DNA of 64,000 bases from Patiria pectinifera (taxonomy: Eukaryota > Echinodermata > Asteroidea > Valvatida > Asterinidae), in assembly GCA_029964075.1 (NCBI GenBank), contig CM057149.1, positions 14,336,197-14,400,196 on the forward strand, written 5' to 3'. The position numbers were made by a program, and so were the translations under genes. The first letter of the stretch is position 1, and each line of letters opens with the position of its first letter. Shown here piece after piece: positions 34,378-46,500 of this stretch. A model generated the notes under the pieces. That model was given only the letters and a program-made list of their open reading frames with translations, did not search any database and had not been told where the DNA came from.

Positions 34378-34505
34378 ACATGAGGACCACTGACTGGTAA
34401 GGGAATTGCTCTATGATGGATGAACCTGCCTCAAGCTGCCATAAGCTGGGAGGACCGACGGTTGACTGACCCTGCCTGCTTGGTTGGCCATTACCGATTC
34501 TTGAG
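34378..34505 (+). other. ncRNA exon cassette, copy 5 (shortened)
   Basis: A 128-nt, more diverged and internally deleted copy between tttttacag and gtaggt. It keeps ATGAGGACCACTGACTGG, GCCTCAAG and GGGAGGACCGAC. A last related exon starts at 34656 with AAGATGAGGACCGCC. Confidence 0.45.
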
Positions 34506-35299
34506 GTAGGTTTACTTGAAAAGAGACCAGGGATATGTAGGCCTACACTTAAATTTGTTATTCCTTTAATACTATGTCACCTCTTGCGATGCTTGATTTC
34601 CTCTTTAAATATTAATTCTAAATTATGCTAGTTTACTCTTTTTGACATGTTTTAGAAGATGAGGACCGCCAAGCTTGGATGAGACTGGAAAATTACGAAG
34701 CTGCTCTATCTGGACAAGGATGCCCTCATCAGACACTTTCCAATTTGCGGAATATTGGTTCCAAAGTCAGACTGCATATTATTTTGCATCATATAAAACA
34801 TAAAAACGACGAAAATACGAATTCTTACGCCAAGGTTACCGCTATAATTGGAAGAAATAATAGCTTAAATCACTGTTACTTGTTAACTTTACTGAGATAC
34901 CTATACCTGAAATATTTGACGAGTACGACGAAAATTGAAGAAAAAAAGTCAAATGGGTGTAAAATACATTGCAGTGAAAATCAAATCATGAGCGGATTTT
35001 CGTCTCACAGAAATGCTTCTCCTCTTCCAACAAGTGGCTGAGAAAATAATGAAATTTACGCCGAAAATGACTAAAATCAGTGTTGTTTTTACCTTTACTG
35101 CGATACCCGAAATATTTGACTAAACGCGTGTGACGAAACGTGGAAACAAAAATTAAATCAGTCCAAATAAAATTAAAACGAAAATCACAAAGTACGTGGA
35201 GTTTCTTCTCGCAGCACGGCACTCTGTTTCTACAGGTAGCTACAGGAAAATTACAAAAATTACACCGAAAATCAACGCGGCATATAAGTGAAGTGACGA

Positions 35300-36849
35300 A
35301 ACATAGTTTACACGGCTAAAAAATCACAGCGTTAGTGAGAGAAATAATACTTGATATCAGTGTTATTTTTCTTACCTACAAAGTAAAAAAAAAAATGATT
35401 GCGGAAAGATGAAATTAAAGAGACGAAAATTACGGTAAAAAGATTAACAGCGGCAGCGAAAGAAATATATATTTGAAATCTGTAATTTTCTAAACTTCTA
35501 GGTCCTATGTCATGCAAAAATTTGCTAAGGAAAAATGACCGAAATAATGTTAACAACAATTTTCAAATGATAATCGGCAGCCACTTCCGGTACGGTACTA
35601 CACTGCTTAAAAAAGTCGGAAAGCGAATTTTGATAAATGGTGGGGAAAATGACGGCAGAAAAAAAGGTAAAAAAATGACGGAAATTAAGGAAAAACTCCA
35701 TTTTATCGATGTAAAGAAAATGACTGAATTTCAATTAAAGCAACAATGTTAAAGGCATTCCCCCCGAGTTCTAGGCCTACACCACATCTTTTAAGTATTA
35801 TTCGTCAGCAAAAATAACTGCAATTTGTGACATTGTCAAGAAGTTTGCCTTCAAAAAGTCAGAAATAGCCAGGTTATGCATGTGAAAGGGTACAATGTAA
35901 GTGTAATCAACAAAGCGATAGGGAAAATGGCTGTATGCAACATTTACTATCGCATACGACATTTCTTCGTGTTTTTGTAAATGTTTAAACTTAATCTACA
36001 TCATTTATGTGAGTCCGATTTGGAAAGATCGGCAGGGATACACGTTTTCATCAAGTATATATTTCTCCTTTGAGTTACTCATTTGGTTGTCTTACTTTGA
36101 CCTTTGATAACGTATAAGGCCGACAGTGCTGTTTTATTGAAGGGGAGAACACGAAAACCATAACGGAAAAGCGTTGCAGTAGTTAAAGAGACCGGTCTAA
36201 TATGGACTTTCACGATCAAATCTTTGTGGGCTACGAGTATACCGTACTTAACGTAAATTTCAAAAGAAAGCATTTCAAGATATGCGACAGGTTTAGAGTA
36301 ACATAGAAAACTACTATTTCCTTGTTGATTTTAGCCTACGTGTAACCCTCCTTCCGTATAGTACTACGTTCAATATAAGTCCGATTTGGAAGGGATCGGC
36401 AAGGATTAAGATGGCATTTTGTCATCGTAATGTCACGTGAATGTCTTTTAATGGTTGTTTATAGTGTGCGAGTTATATGCAGTTTCCAAAGCAACCTGCC
36501 ATTATCAGCGTCGGCACATTATGACAAAGTAATCGCGTCTGTTTTAAAAAGGAAATAATGGAAACATGGGTAGAATCGTTTGGTTTCCATTGGATCATAC
36601 CCATGACCTGGTTATAGGTAGGCTTAGACATAATTATTGGCTACATTTGCAATGTTTCACTTCAGTAACAAATGGGCTAGGCCCAGTGTTTTCGTACCCC
36701 TGTCCACTTAGGAAAGAGTTGCAGCTTTCATCAAAGAAACTGATGATCTAAAAGTTGAGACAGACTGGATGAGCTAGGCTGCTTTGTCTGGACGAAAATG
36801 AACCCTCCAAGGCTCCAACAGCCTCATCACACAGAAACTCGAGGAACCG
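35300..36849 (+). repeat. Right copy of the segmental duplication
   Basis: Second copy of 31800-32893, with an extra segment of about 580 bp (roughly 35900-36480). Similarity stops abruptly at 36849 inside the ncRNA exon motif GAGGAACCG, so this copy carries only the 5' part of the repeated exon. Confidence 0.55.
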
Positions 36850-37216
36850 AAAAAACCTAGCTTGCACAATATGAAATGATAAATCAGACTGCATAATGCA
36901 ACGTCATTAATGTTATACACTAAGGCAACAACACTTAAATAAAATGAAAAGTAATCTTGATTTCATTAAATTATTTATGCCTCTAAAATAATCTTAAACC
37001 GGATACTGCAACAGACAGTTAACAATGGACAATAATGTAAACTTGCTGAAAAAAAATATTGTAAGGGTAATAATTTGTCACTGGCTTTTTAGCAGTGACA
37101 TGTCTGGGAGAAGGGATGTTCCTTTGATCTGTCCTGTGTCATCCAAAATTATTGCATCAATAAGTAAATAATTTCATACTCCTTACCTTTAATGCATTCA
37201 ATTGGATCTTCTCGGT

Positions 37217-37822
37217 AAATTATAAACGAGGTCTCGCCTAAGGCTTTCTATTTGCTTTTTGTTCAGTTGACAGTGGAGAATTTTGCTCTATCAATTTAAT
37301 TTGATATTAAAAGTGCATTTTTAAGAAAACCAATTTAAGTCATAAAGAGTTTTGAAAGACTTCAAAAAGGATTAATTTATTGTTTAAAAACTGAAGAACT
37401 GTAACAAACTTCATTTAAATGTAACGTCTTTAACAAGACGTCGGTTTAACTAAAACGTGACTTTCTTTCCATTGTATGTTTATTACAAAACACAAGAACG
37501 TTCAATTTTTATTATAAATTATTATAAATTATAAACGAGGTCTCGCCTAAGGCTTTCTATTTGCTTTTTGTTCAGTTGACAATGGAGAATTTTGCTCTAT
37601 CAATTTAATTTGATATTAAAAGTGCATTTTTAAGAAAACCAATTTAAGTCATAAAGAGTTTTGAAAGACTTCAAAAAAGATTAATTTATTGTTTAAAAAC
37701 TGAAGAACTGTAACAAACTTTATTTAAATGTAACGTCTTTAACAAGACGTCGGTTTAACTAAAACGTGACTTTTCTTTCCATTGTATGTTTATTAAAAAA
37801 CACAAGAACGTTTAATTTTTAG
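37217..37822 (+). repeat. Recent 310-bp tandem duplication
   Basis: Copies 37217-37526 and 37527-37822 are almost identical (start aaattataaacgaggtctcg; include aacgtctttaacaagacgt). Non-coding. The joint contains ttattataaattattataaatt, a possible slippage point. Confidence 0.75.
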
Positions 37823-38777
37823 GAAAAATTAAAGAATAAACTGTTCAGGAACTTCTATCCATCAAAATGCATTGCAACAGGTATAAGTGACATTCAAATT
37901 ATACTTGTGTTTGTCCTTTTGTGATTTATTTCATTGCACTTTTTCACTTGTTATATTTTCTTTACTTCGTATGCACAATTGTTTTTCTTGGTGGTTTGGC
38001 ATGTCTTTTTATTTTCTTATTAATAATTTACTAACCTCACAAAAGGATAAACGCAATATATATCGAGTGTTGAACTTGCCTCGCATCAAATATTTTTTTC
38101 ACATAATAGCTAATTTGGACAAAATATAGTCCTAAAATGTTTTAAAATAATCTAGGAATTTTTTTTTGGTGGGGGGGGGGGCATTCCCAAGTTTTATCTT
38201 CCCTTTCTTAAAATCTTATTCACAAAATGGCGAAATACAAAAACCTGGCTTTACCGTGTACAGTCATGTAGTCGTTGCCTATGTAATAATCATCTATTAT
38301 ATAAAGTGATTATTAATTTCTCAAATTTATTGGCCTTCTGCCCAACTTTTTTCCTCATTTGGAATCATCGTATTTGTTTGAATGAATTGGTTTAAATATG
38401 TTTATGTCAATAAGACTAAGGAATTAAACAAAATAAATAAAACTTGAAAGATGTGAGACACTTTATCCTTGGAAAGTTGTCAGTATTTTGCCTATTTTTG
38501 TTTTAGTTGTTGGCGGGGGAGGTCAAGCTACTACAAAAGTAACAAAACCCAGCTGAAATGACGTTTTATTATTTCTGGGTGATTTGGGGCGGGGTGCGCA
38601 CATAAAGGCATGGCAGGGAATATAAAATAATTAGGTGTTTTTGTAAGGAAAATCTTTACCCTTGAACGGAAATTAAAAAAAATCTCCTAGGCTCCTAGGT
38701 TCTACCTTTTAAGATTGTCCAATAAAAAGACCCGAATTTGCATACGCCGGCCAAATCACAATTTGCATGCCCCCATG

Positions 38778-39570
38778 AACTTTTGCAAACGGGAAAGACA
38801 CTTTGGAAACATCCAATCAGTTTGAATATGCTTCATGAATGTCTGAATAAACGAGCACATTTTTAAACAGTATTTAATTACTATTATTTTTCGATGTGGT
38901 GGGGGGGGGGGGTGGCTGGGGGGCTAGACAGAAGATCATATCAGAAGTGGCGCAATAAAACCCACAGCAGGCGCAATAATTTTGATTAGGGTTTGAAAAA
39001 TTTCTACGCGTTCTGCCCCCACAATTTGTTGTAAAAAAACGAGACCGTCTAGTTCAAAAATCGGTGGAATCGTGCGAATATAGCCGAGGATCATCTCCCT
39101 AGCTTTTGGTCTATTATCTAAGAATAGATTTGATAAAAAAATGTCCAAGAATGGGTCCTATTTGCACGAGAAAACGTAGGGAAGCCATTGTTAACTTTGG
39201 CAGTATGCAGGCTCAGCATTACCGGCATAACGGCAGACTTCAACCCGGCTGATGGGCTTTTAAAAGAACTTTTGCAAATGGGAAAGACACTTTGGAAACA
39301 TTTAATCAGTTTGAAAATGCTTCATAAATTTCTGAATAAACGAGCACATTTTTTAAACAGTATTTAATTACTATTATTTTTCGATGTGGTGGTGGTGGGG
39401 GCTAGACAGAAGATATATCAGAAGTGGCGCAATAAAACCGACAGCGGGCGCAATAATTTTGATTAGGGTTTCGAAAATTTCTACGCGAGTCGTTAATTTG
39501 TGCAAAAAGTGCCCCCACAATTTGTTGTAAAAAACGAGACCGTCTAGTTTAAAAATCGATGGATCGATGA
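38778..39570 (+). repeat. Direct repeat pair (about 295 bp)
   Basis: 38778-39070 and 39267-39570 share aacttttgcaaa, agtatttaattactattat and aaaacgagaccgtctag. The second copy directly abuts the retroposon fragment at 39571. Confidence 0.6.
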
Positions 39571-39836
39571 ACCAAGTCATATGGCTCCAAGGCATTCTCA
39601 CACACTGCACTTAGGCTGTGGAAGGTGCTTCCTATTCAAAGTGGACACATTGCACCGGTTCAAAACTACTCTCAAATCTCATGTATTTGATCAGGCTTAT
39701 TATGACCTCGCATACTAGTTTTGTTTCTAGCATAGATTGTTTTGTAAAGCGCATCGAGATTTCCTTAGGTTATGTTTTGCGCTGTTAAGTTTGACATTAT
39801 TGTTCTTATTTTTATTATTATTATTATTATTATTAC
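39571..39836 (+). pseudogene. 3' end of a CR1/L2-like non-LTR retrotransposon
   Basis: Plus-strand frame reads TKSYGSKAFSHTALRLWKVL P, the C-terminal (YGxRAFxxxAPxLWNSLP) motif of CR1/L2-like reverse transcriptases. A short 3' UTR follows with tgtaaagcgcatcgagat and an (att)n tail. Heavily 5'-truncated. Confidence 0.7.
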
Positions 39837-39989
39837 ACAGTGAGGGGCAAAGGGGAAGGAGCTCAATGAATAGGTGACCAATAGGCGAGAACTTTGTCAT
39901 AGGGTATAGGAGACCCATCGGACTTGGACTTGAGGATGGGGCGCAAAATGTCGCTGATGTAGAAAACGCTGTTTTGGGGAACAGTATTT

Positions 39990-42245
39990 TGCTTGATGAT
40001 ATAAAAAAGGTACCTTAAAGTAGGCCGTTCAACACAGATTTTACTAATTGTTGGAAAGTTGCTGAATAGGGCTACAACATGCTAAACAACCGAGTCAGCG
40101 GTCCTAGTAAATTAGAATAACAAAGGCGTATTGTAATACCATGCAAATGAGACTAGATGGTTCACTGCTGCCCCGTAACTAAGGACCACACTTAGTCGGC
40201 GAGCTCCGCTGTGTCAGCGGACAATCATTATTGATAAGAACCCTAAGTCCCGCTAATTTTGTTTTGTGCAGTAAATCCCATAGCAAGCCCTGTTAGAAGC
40301 TCGCATGCAGTACTTGCTCTCTATATGTCGATCAAAAGGTACCTTAAAGAAAGCCGTTCAACACACATTTACTTTGTTGGAAAGCTGCTAAATAGGGCTA
40401 CAATATTTAAAATACCACGACTTCAGACCTAAGACTGTTGGAGAAAATGCAAGATGTAGTAACTAAGTCCCTCTAATTTCGTTTTCTGCAGTAAATCCCA
40501 AAGCAAGCCCGTTGCGGCCTAGCAATAGTGCACTAGTGGCGCTATATATGTCGATCAAAAGGTAACCTAAAGTAAGCCGTTCAACATACATTTTACTTTG
40601 TTGAAACGCTGCTGAATAGGGCTCCCACATGCTAGACTTCAGACTTAAGACTGGTGCAGAAAATGCAAGACGTAGTAACTTAGTCCCGCTAATTTCTTTT
40701 TGTGCAGTAAATCCCGTAGCAAAGTCCGTTGGCCACTCGCAGTACTGGATTTCTGTATGTCGATCAAAAGGTACCTAAAAAGAGGCCGTTCAACACACAT
40801 TTTACGTTTTCTGAAAGCTGCTGAATAGGGCTATAAAAAAACAAGACTTCAGACCTAAGACTTGTGAAGAAAATGCAAGATGTAGTAACTTAGTCCCGCC
40901 AATTTCGTTTTGTGTAGTATATCCCATAGCAAGGTCTGTTGGCTACTCGCAGTACTGGCTCTCTATATGTCGATCAAAAGATACCTTAAAAGAGGCTGTT
41001 CAACACACAATTTTCATTTTTAGAAAGCTGCTGAATAGGACTACAACATGCTAAGAAACCAGGACTTGAGACCTAAAACTTGTGAAAAAAATGCAAGATG
41101 TAATAACTTATTCCCGCTAATTTCGTTTTGTGCAGTACATGTACATCCTATAGCAAAATCTGTGGGCCACTTGCAGTACTGGCTCTCTTATATGTCGATC
41201 AAACGGTACCTTAAAAGAGGCCGTTCAACACACAATTTACCTTTTTAGAAAGCTGCTAAATAGGGCTGTTAAGAAACCAGGACTTGAGACCTAAAACTGT
41301 TGGATAAAATGCAGCGCCGCGCAGTACTGACTCTCTATATGGCGATCATATAGTATCTTAAAATAGGAAATAGTACACACAATTTACGTCGTTAGAAAGC
41401 TGCAGTTAAAGGGTTATAACATACAAAAGAACCAAGACTGTTGGAGGAAATGCCAGATGTAGTAACTTAGTTCCGCTAATTCCGTTTTGTGAAGTAAATC
41501 CCATAGCAAGTCCTGTCAGCGTAGTGGAGTACTGGCTCTCTATATGTCGATCAAGACGTACCTTTAAATGGGAAACTGTAGACAAACTTTACGTTGTTTG
41601 AATACAACTACAACATGCTTAAAACCCAAGACTTCTGACCTAATCTTGTTGGGGAAAATGCAAGATGTAGTAAGTTAGTCCAGCTGGTTTCGTCACTTGC
41701 AGTATATGCCATAGCAAGGCCTTTTCGTGCTTCGCAGTATACTGGCTCTAATTTATATGTCGGCAAAAACGTACTTGAAAGTAGGCTATTTAATACACGC
41801 TTTGTGTTGTAAGACAGCTGCTGAATAGGGCTACAACATGCGAAAAACCAAGTCTTAGTTCACTATATGCCGATCAAAAGGTACCTTAAAATAGGAAATT
41901 GTAGACAAACTCTACGTGGTTCGAAAGCTGCTGAGTAGGTCTACAAAATGCAACAACATGCAAGATGTAGTCACTGTATCCCTCTACTTGTCTGGAGTGG
42001 AGTACTGGCTCTCTATATGTCGATCAAAAGGAACCTTTAAATGGGAAACTGTATAAAACAAACTTTATGTTGTTCGAAAGCTGCTAAATCGGGCTATAAA
42101 ATGCGGGGGAAAAGTCTTGGAACCGAAGACGTGAAAGCCATATGTGGTAACTTAGAGTCGCAAATTTTATTTTGTGCAGTAAAACCCATAGCAATGCCGG
42201 TCATCGGCGCGGGGAACTTGCTTATGTCGGTCAAATGTAATTCGT
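39990..42245 (+). repeat. Diverged tandem array, about 209-bp unit, ~11 copies
   Basis: Units share tatatgtcgatcaaaaggta, aagctgctgaatagggct, atgcaagatgtagtaactta and cccatagcaag. Unit starts near 40327, 40552, 40759, 40971, 41196, 41343, 41548, 41757, 41869, 42017 and 42225. Spacings are mostly 205-225 bp, with shorter ones of 112-148 bp. No ORF persists. Confidence 0.75.
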
Positions 42246-42249
42246 AAAT

Positions 42250-43210
42250 TCTGAAACTTTACGTCGTGTGTGCACACAAGTACACGATGAGTCGAATCGT
42301 GCTAATCTTGCCATATGTGATTCCTTATATTTTTTCGGACCAACTGTGCTTCGACTCTCTGTTGGAATAATAGGGGGAAAATTGATTTCAGGGTTATTTT
42401 AGGCCTAATTGTATTGCTATGGAAAGAGAAACTGCATGGTAATTAACAGTACCATACGCAAACGTCTCATGGTCCATGCCATAATTTAATTATAACGCCT
42501 CACCCACAGATACTGTATCTTGAATGAATGAGCGTGAGCGAGTCACATGGCATTTGCTATTTTTGCTATCTTGATGTGCACGGCCAAAGGTAATACCCAT
42601 GTCAACCAAGGTACTATATCCCTAGCAACCAAAGTACTATCCGCATTGTGTGTGCAAATGCATGTGGGTGTGCGGTGCGCGTAATTATTCCCAAGCGCTA
42701 GCGCTACAGAGATGGGTTATATCATTTCGCGAAATGGTAGTTTGGAAAAGTGCAAGTTAATTTTTAACTAATTTTGTATTCAAATAGAAGTTAATTTTAA
42801 TTGTATTAGACTAAATTAATCAGTTATCGCTCAAAATCAAGCAGAATCTGTGGGAGCTGAGGTGTTATAAAACAAATTTTGACTGCTTTATTTCGCATCA
42901 GAAAAAAAAGAACGCTTCATGGATCACCTCGGGAGACTAGTTTTACTACACCACTCGAAGCAGTCAATATTTGTATACTACTCAACGGTGTTAGACCCAA
43001 AAAGGTGCCGAAGTGATAGTTGCAACTTGCCAGGATCGCCCACCAGAAAATGAGTTCCCTCTATTTAAGTGCCCGCCGTAAGTTGGAGCCCAGTTAGGGA
43101 CCTTCTAAATTCATTCATATCCGATATGAGTTCCGGACAAGTTGCGGGTACACTCATTTAATTTGTCCGGAAGCTCTGCATTTATCCCGGACATGTTCCG
43201 GAAAAAAGGT
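42250..43210. other. Gene-free stretch
   Basis: Nothing recognised. A cca-type duplicated phrase (aaccaaggtactat / aaccaaagtactat) occurs near 42604-42640. Confidence 0.5.
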
Positions 43211-43217
43211 TTTATTA

Positions 43218-43586
43218 GGCCAAAAAAAAAAGTCTTCGGTTTCTGGTATGCGCGCGCGTCGCCCTAGCCATGCGCGTCGGCAAAATGAAAAAGGGTTTTT
43301 TTTTTAATAAAAGATGATGTCTCAAAACCGCCAAACTCACTGGTTTGACTGGAATCCTGCTGCTGCACAATTTTAACGTGTTTTTAGATGGGGTTATGAT
43401 CGAGAATAAGCTTTACGTGGCCTCTCTGGACTCCCATATATTTGCACTAAGTTTAGTCGGGCACCATTTGCAGTCATCAGCCGACATTTGAAGCAAAAAA
43501 ACAGGTTAAAAAAAAAAAGCCGCGTCGCCGCACCACTTTTTGGGCAAGCTCCATACCAGAAACCGGAGACTTTGGGGGGGGGGGCC
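43218..43586 (-). mobile_element. Harbinger-like MITE, family W copy 3
   Basis: Inverted relative to copies 1 and 2, flanked by TTA (43215-43217; 43587-43589). Confidence 0.7.
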
Positions 43587-43589
43587 TTA

Positions 43590-46500
43590 GCAACTGCTTG
43601 ACTCACCAATACTAATAACTTCATTGCGGGAAGATTGCAGGGAAGTTATTCAGAATCCTGCAACCTTTACCCGATAAAATTTTAAAATGGAGGGGATCGA
43701 AGGGGAGGGAGAAAAAAAACGCACATGAAATCACACTCACAAAACACGGAAAACATGGAAGCTTAGATCTGTATCCAGGTTTTAATTTAGATTTGTATTG
43801 AATAGTCACACATTTCTAAAACAAAATCAAATTCTACTTTTACCCAATTTTTCCTCGAAAACAACCGACACAAAGTGCAGTGCGAGACAGTAAACTGCAA
43901 AATGAAATATAGAGTGAAAAGACTTTAATTATACATTGTTTGGCCTAGAAACTAATGTTCTCAGTCACAACTTCGCGTGAAAGGCAATTTATATCATGTA
44001 TCATGATCGTCATTACATCAAATATTTCAGTTAAAAAAATCAATTAACTTCTGACAAAAGAAATAATGTGATTCATCTGTGTAATAAGTACACTGAGCGA
44101 AATCAAAATCATGTACACCATGATGTTCCTAACACAATGTATCCATTATGAACATTGCACAACGTGTGAAAATTCAGTGGGAATGTTAGCTTTTGGCAAT
44201 GCTTATCGGGTAAATTAGGGGTTCAATTTGAAAAAAAGAAAGAAATTAAATGGGGTTCCCCATGCGTTATCAGCGAAGACAGAATGACATTAAACTATCA
44301 GCCTGGATCCAATTTCATACAGTTGCTATAAACACAACAATGCAGAAAATATTTGCTCGGCAAAAACTGATTACCTGGTGATCAATGTTATGCTTAGCAG
44401 ATTTATAAGATTGAACCATGATTAAAGTTCGTCAGTAATCATACAACATCATGTACATGTATATACATGTACAGCTATGTAATGTCTAACTGTACAAATG
44501 GTACATTTCAATTGGTTTAATTGAATGGCGTTACAACAAAATATGACCATATGCACAATGAAAATGTATTTATATTGAGAGCCAGCTGTTATCATACTTA
44601 ATACTTTCTTAATCAACATCTTTTTTCGGGAAACTAGAAAAATATCACTTAAATTAAAAAATAATAGCTTTGGTGCCTCAAGGGGAAAAATAGCAATGAT
44701 ATAATTGTAATTAAAAAAAACTGAATAATGGCGAACGCTTTTTGCAGACTTAATTAAAGTATTGGGTTTTTGTTGTTGTTGACATGAGGCTTTATACTTT
44801 TGCCCAACAATACACTAGACTATAATTCTATTATTTGTTAACAACAGTGAAAAGTAACTTACTTGTGCATTTGAGACAAACGCTTGGAACAGCTGCACAG
44901 AAGTAATTATCATTTCGACATAAGCTTGTAGTGCAACTAATAAGTAGCGGCTCATAAAATAGATATTTCATATTTCAGCAGAAGAAAACAAAGATGTGTA
45001 AGGCAAGGGATTTCAGTCCTGTGCAGCGCTGAATCGGTATACCTCATGTGCCCGTGGTCAACTTATCCCCGCGTAAACAAGTGTTAGGTATGTTACGATA
45101 GCCGATTAAGAACTACATTGTACTTGAAAACTGCAACCTTTTCTTAAAATGGGCCAAATTAAGGCCCCATGAGTTTCCCACAAAATATAACTACCAAATT
45201 TTAATTGAAACAAAAGCAAACAAACTATATTAAGTATTTCACACCAGAAAATTGTTTGTAACAATTGGGAAAGATGCATGTTTATGAAAAGTGTGTAAAT
45301 GGCAAAATATGTGCAGTAATGTTATAGTCACGCGGTATTTATCACGAATCGCTATAAATCTAGGTATGCATCTAAAGTATGATGTTCCGTATGTGCCATC
45401 GGCGTCGCATTTTTGGGGCATTTTTTTTTCTGGCAGTGAGCAGTTTGATAGATTTCATGCAAGACTTTCATGCAAGATTGCCAGAGCTTATATGCACTCG
45501 CACTTGTTTTGATTCATCTACCATTTGGATGTGTAAACATTTGCTTTTAATGTCCACAATTTACAATTCATGTGTTGGTTTAAAAAAGAGTTCATTTGGT
45601 TTTTTTTCAACTGGGACAGTTCCACAGTGTCGGACATATAATTTGGACAAATAATTCAACAGTGTACATTTACAATCATAAAGTGGATTTCAATTCTGAT
45701 AAAAGGTATCAGTCACTACAATGATTGAAAAATGCAATTCATCCATTTATTTTGATTTAGTAAAAATCGGCTCGAAACACCATGGTGTCAGGTGTACTCA
45801 GACAAATTGCTATTTTTGTTTACCCATTAATAACAGAAAGACACATATAATAAGGTTCAAACTGATATACATATTTCATACGTGAAATCTGGACCATTTT
45901 GAAATACCGGTGTCACATAAAATCCGACTCCTATGAAAATCGGACCCCTATTTCCCTATTATTGGTTGATCCCTCGCACGTGACAGGTCACTCTCCCGAA
46001 ACGATCCTAAAAAAGCATAGTATCGTACTCACGCGTGCGCAGTACTACCAATGAGTCAACATTTCACCGTGTCGGATATTATTATTATTATTATTATTAG
46101 CAACCAAAGCATCTAAAATGGTTGGATTAAAAACATTCACGCTACACCGGCATTGTGGTTTATAATGCTACTAGAAAATAAGCATGGTGATAATTTGGAC
46201 ATATTGCAAGTGATTTTGTATCAAAGGCAAGCTATTCCAAGGAATTAATCAGAGGCACATGATGATTCATGCAAATCCACCTAATGGTGCTGTGTAGGTA
46301 ATCTTTAGACCAAACATATGTAACCCTGTCAGCCATCTACACACTCTCATAATAAAATAAAAAGTACAAATGCTTCAAGCTGTGGGCTTAAGCTAGAACT
46401 ACATGTATAAAAAGGCTCAGGTCAGGTAACATTCATAGTGTACCAGACTTATTACACATGGTTGTTTTTTATCACAGGGTCAAGTAAATTTGTATAAATG

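Larger units (their letters stand above)
32590..34780 (+). ncRNA. Putative spliced non-coding RNA with tandemly repeated exon-intron cassettes
   Basis: Repeated exons were mapped at ...-32960, 33177-33357, 33572-33752, 33974-34157, 34378-34505 and 34656 onward. Each intervening intron (150-222 bp) starts with gt (gttagt, gtttgt, gttagt, gttagt, gtaggt) and ends in a pyrimidine tract plus ag. Exons share ATGAGGACCACTGACTGATG, GGCTCCAACAGCC and GAGGAACCGGAAGC. The exon that begins at 33177 meets a stop within a few codons in all three forward frames, and exon lengths of 181, 181 and 184 are not multiples of 3, so a protein is unlikely. Each of the first four introns keeps a CCACAAA...TTTGTGG hairpin. 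The pattern recalls snoRNA host genes, but no snoRNA was identified. The 5' and 3' ends are not defined. Function unknown. Confidence 0.5.

Noticed and set aside
31800..36849. LTR retrotransposon
   Set aside because: Flanking copies lack TG...CA ends and target duplication, there is no gag or pol frame between them, and the interior is the exon-intron cassette array.
39990..42245. CRISPR-like array
   Set aside because: Units of about 209 bp with diverged repeats, no short identical repeats with unique spacers, and a eukaryotic context.
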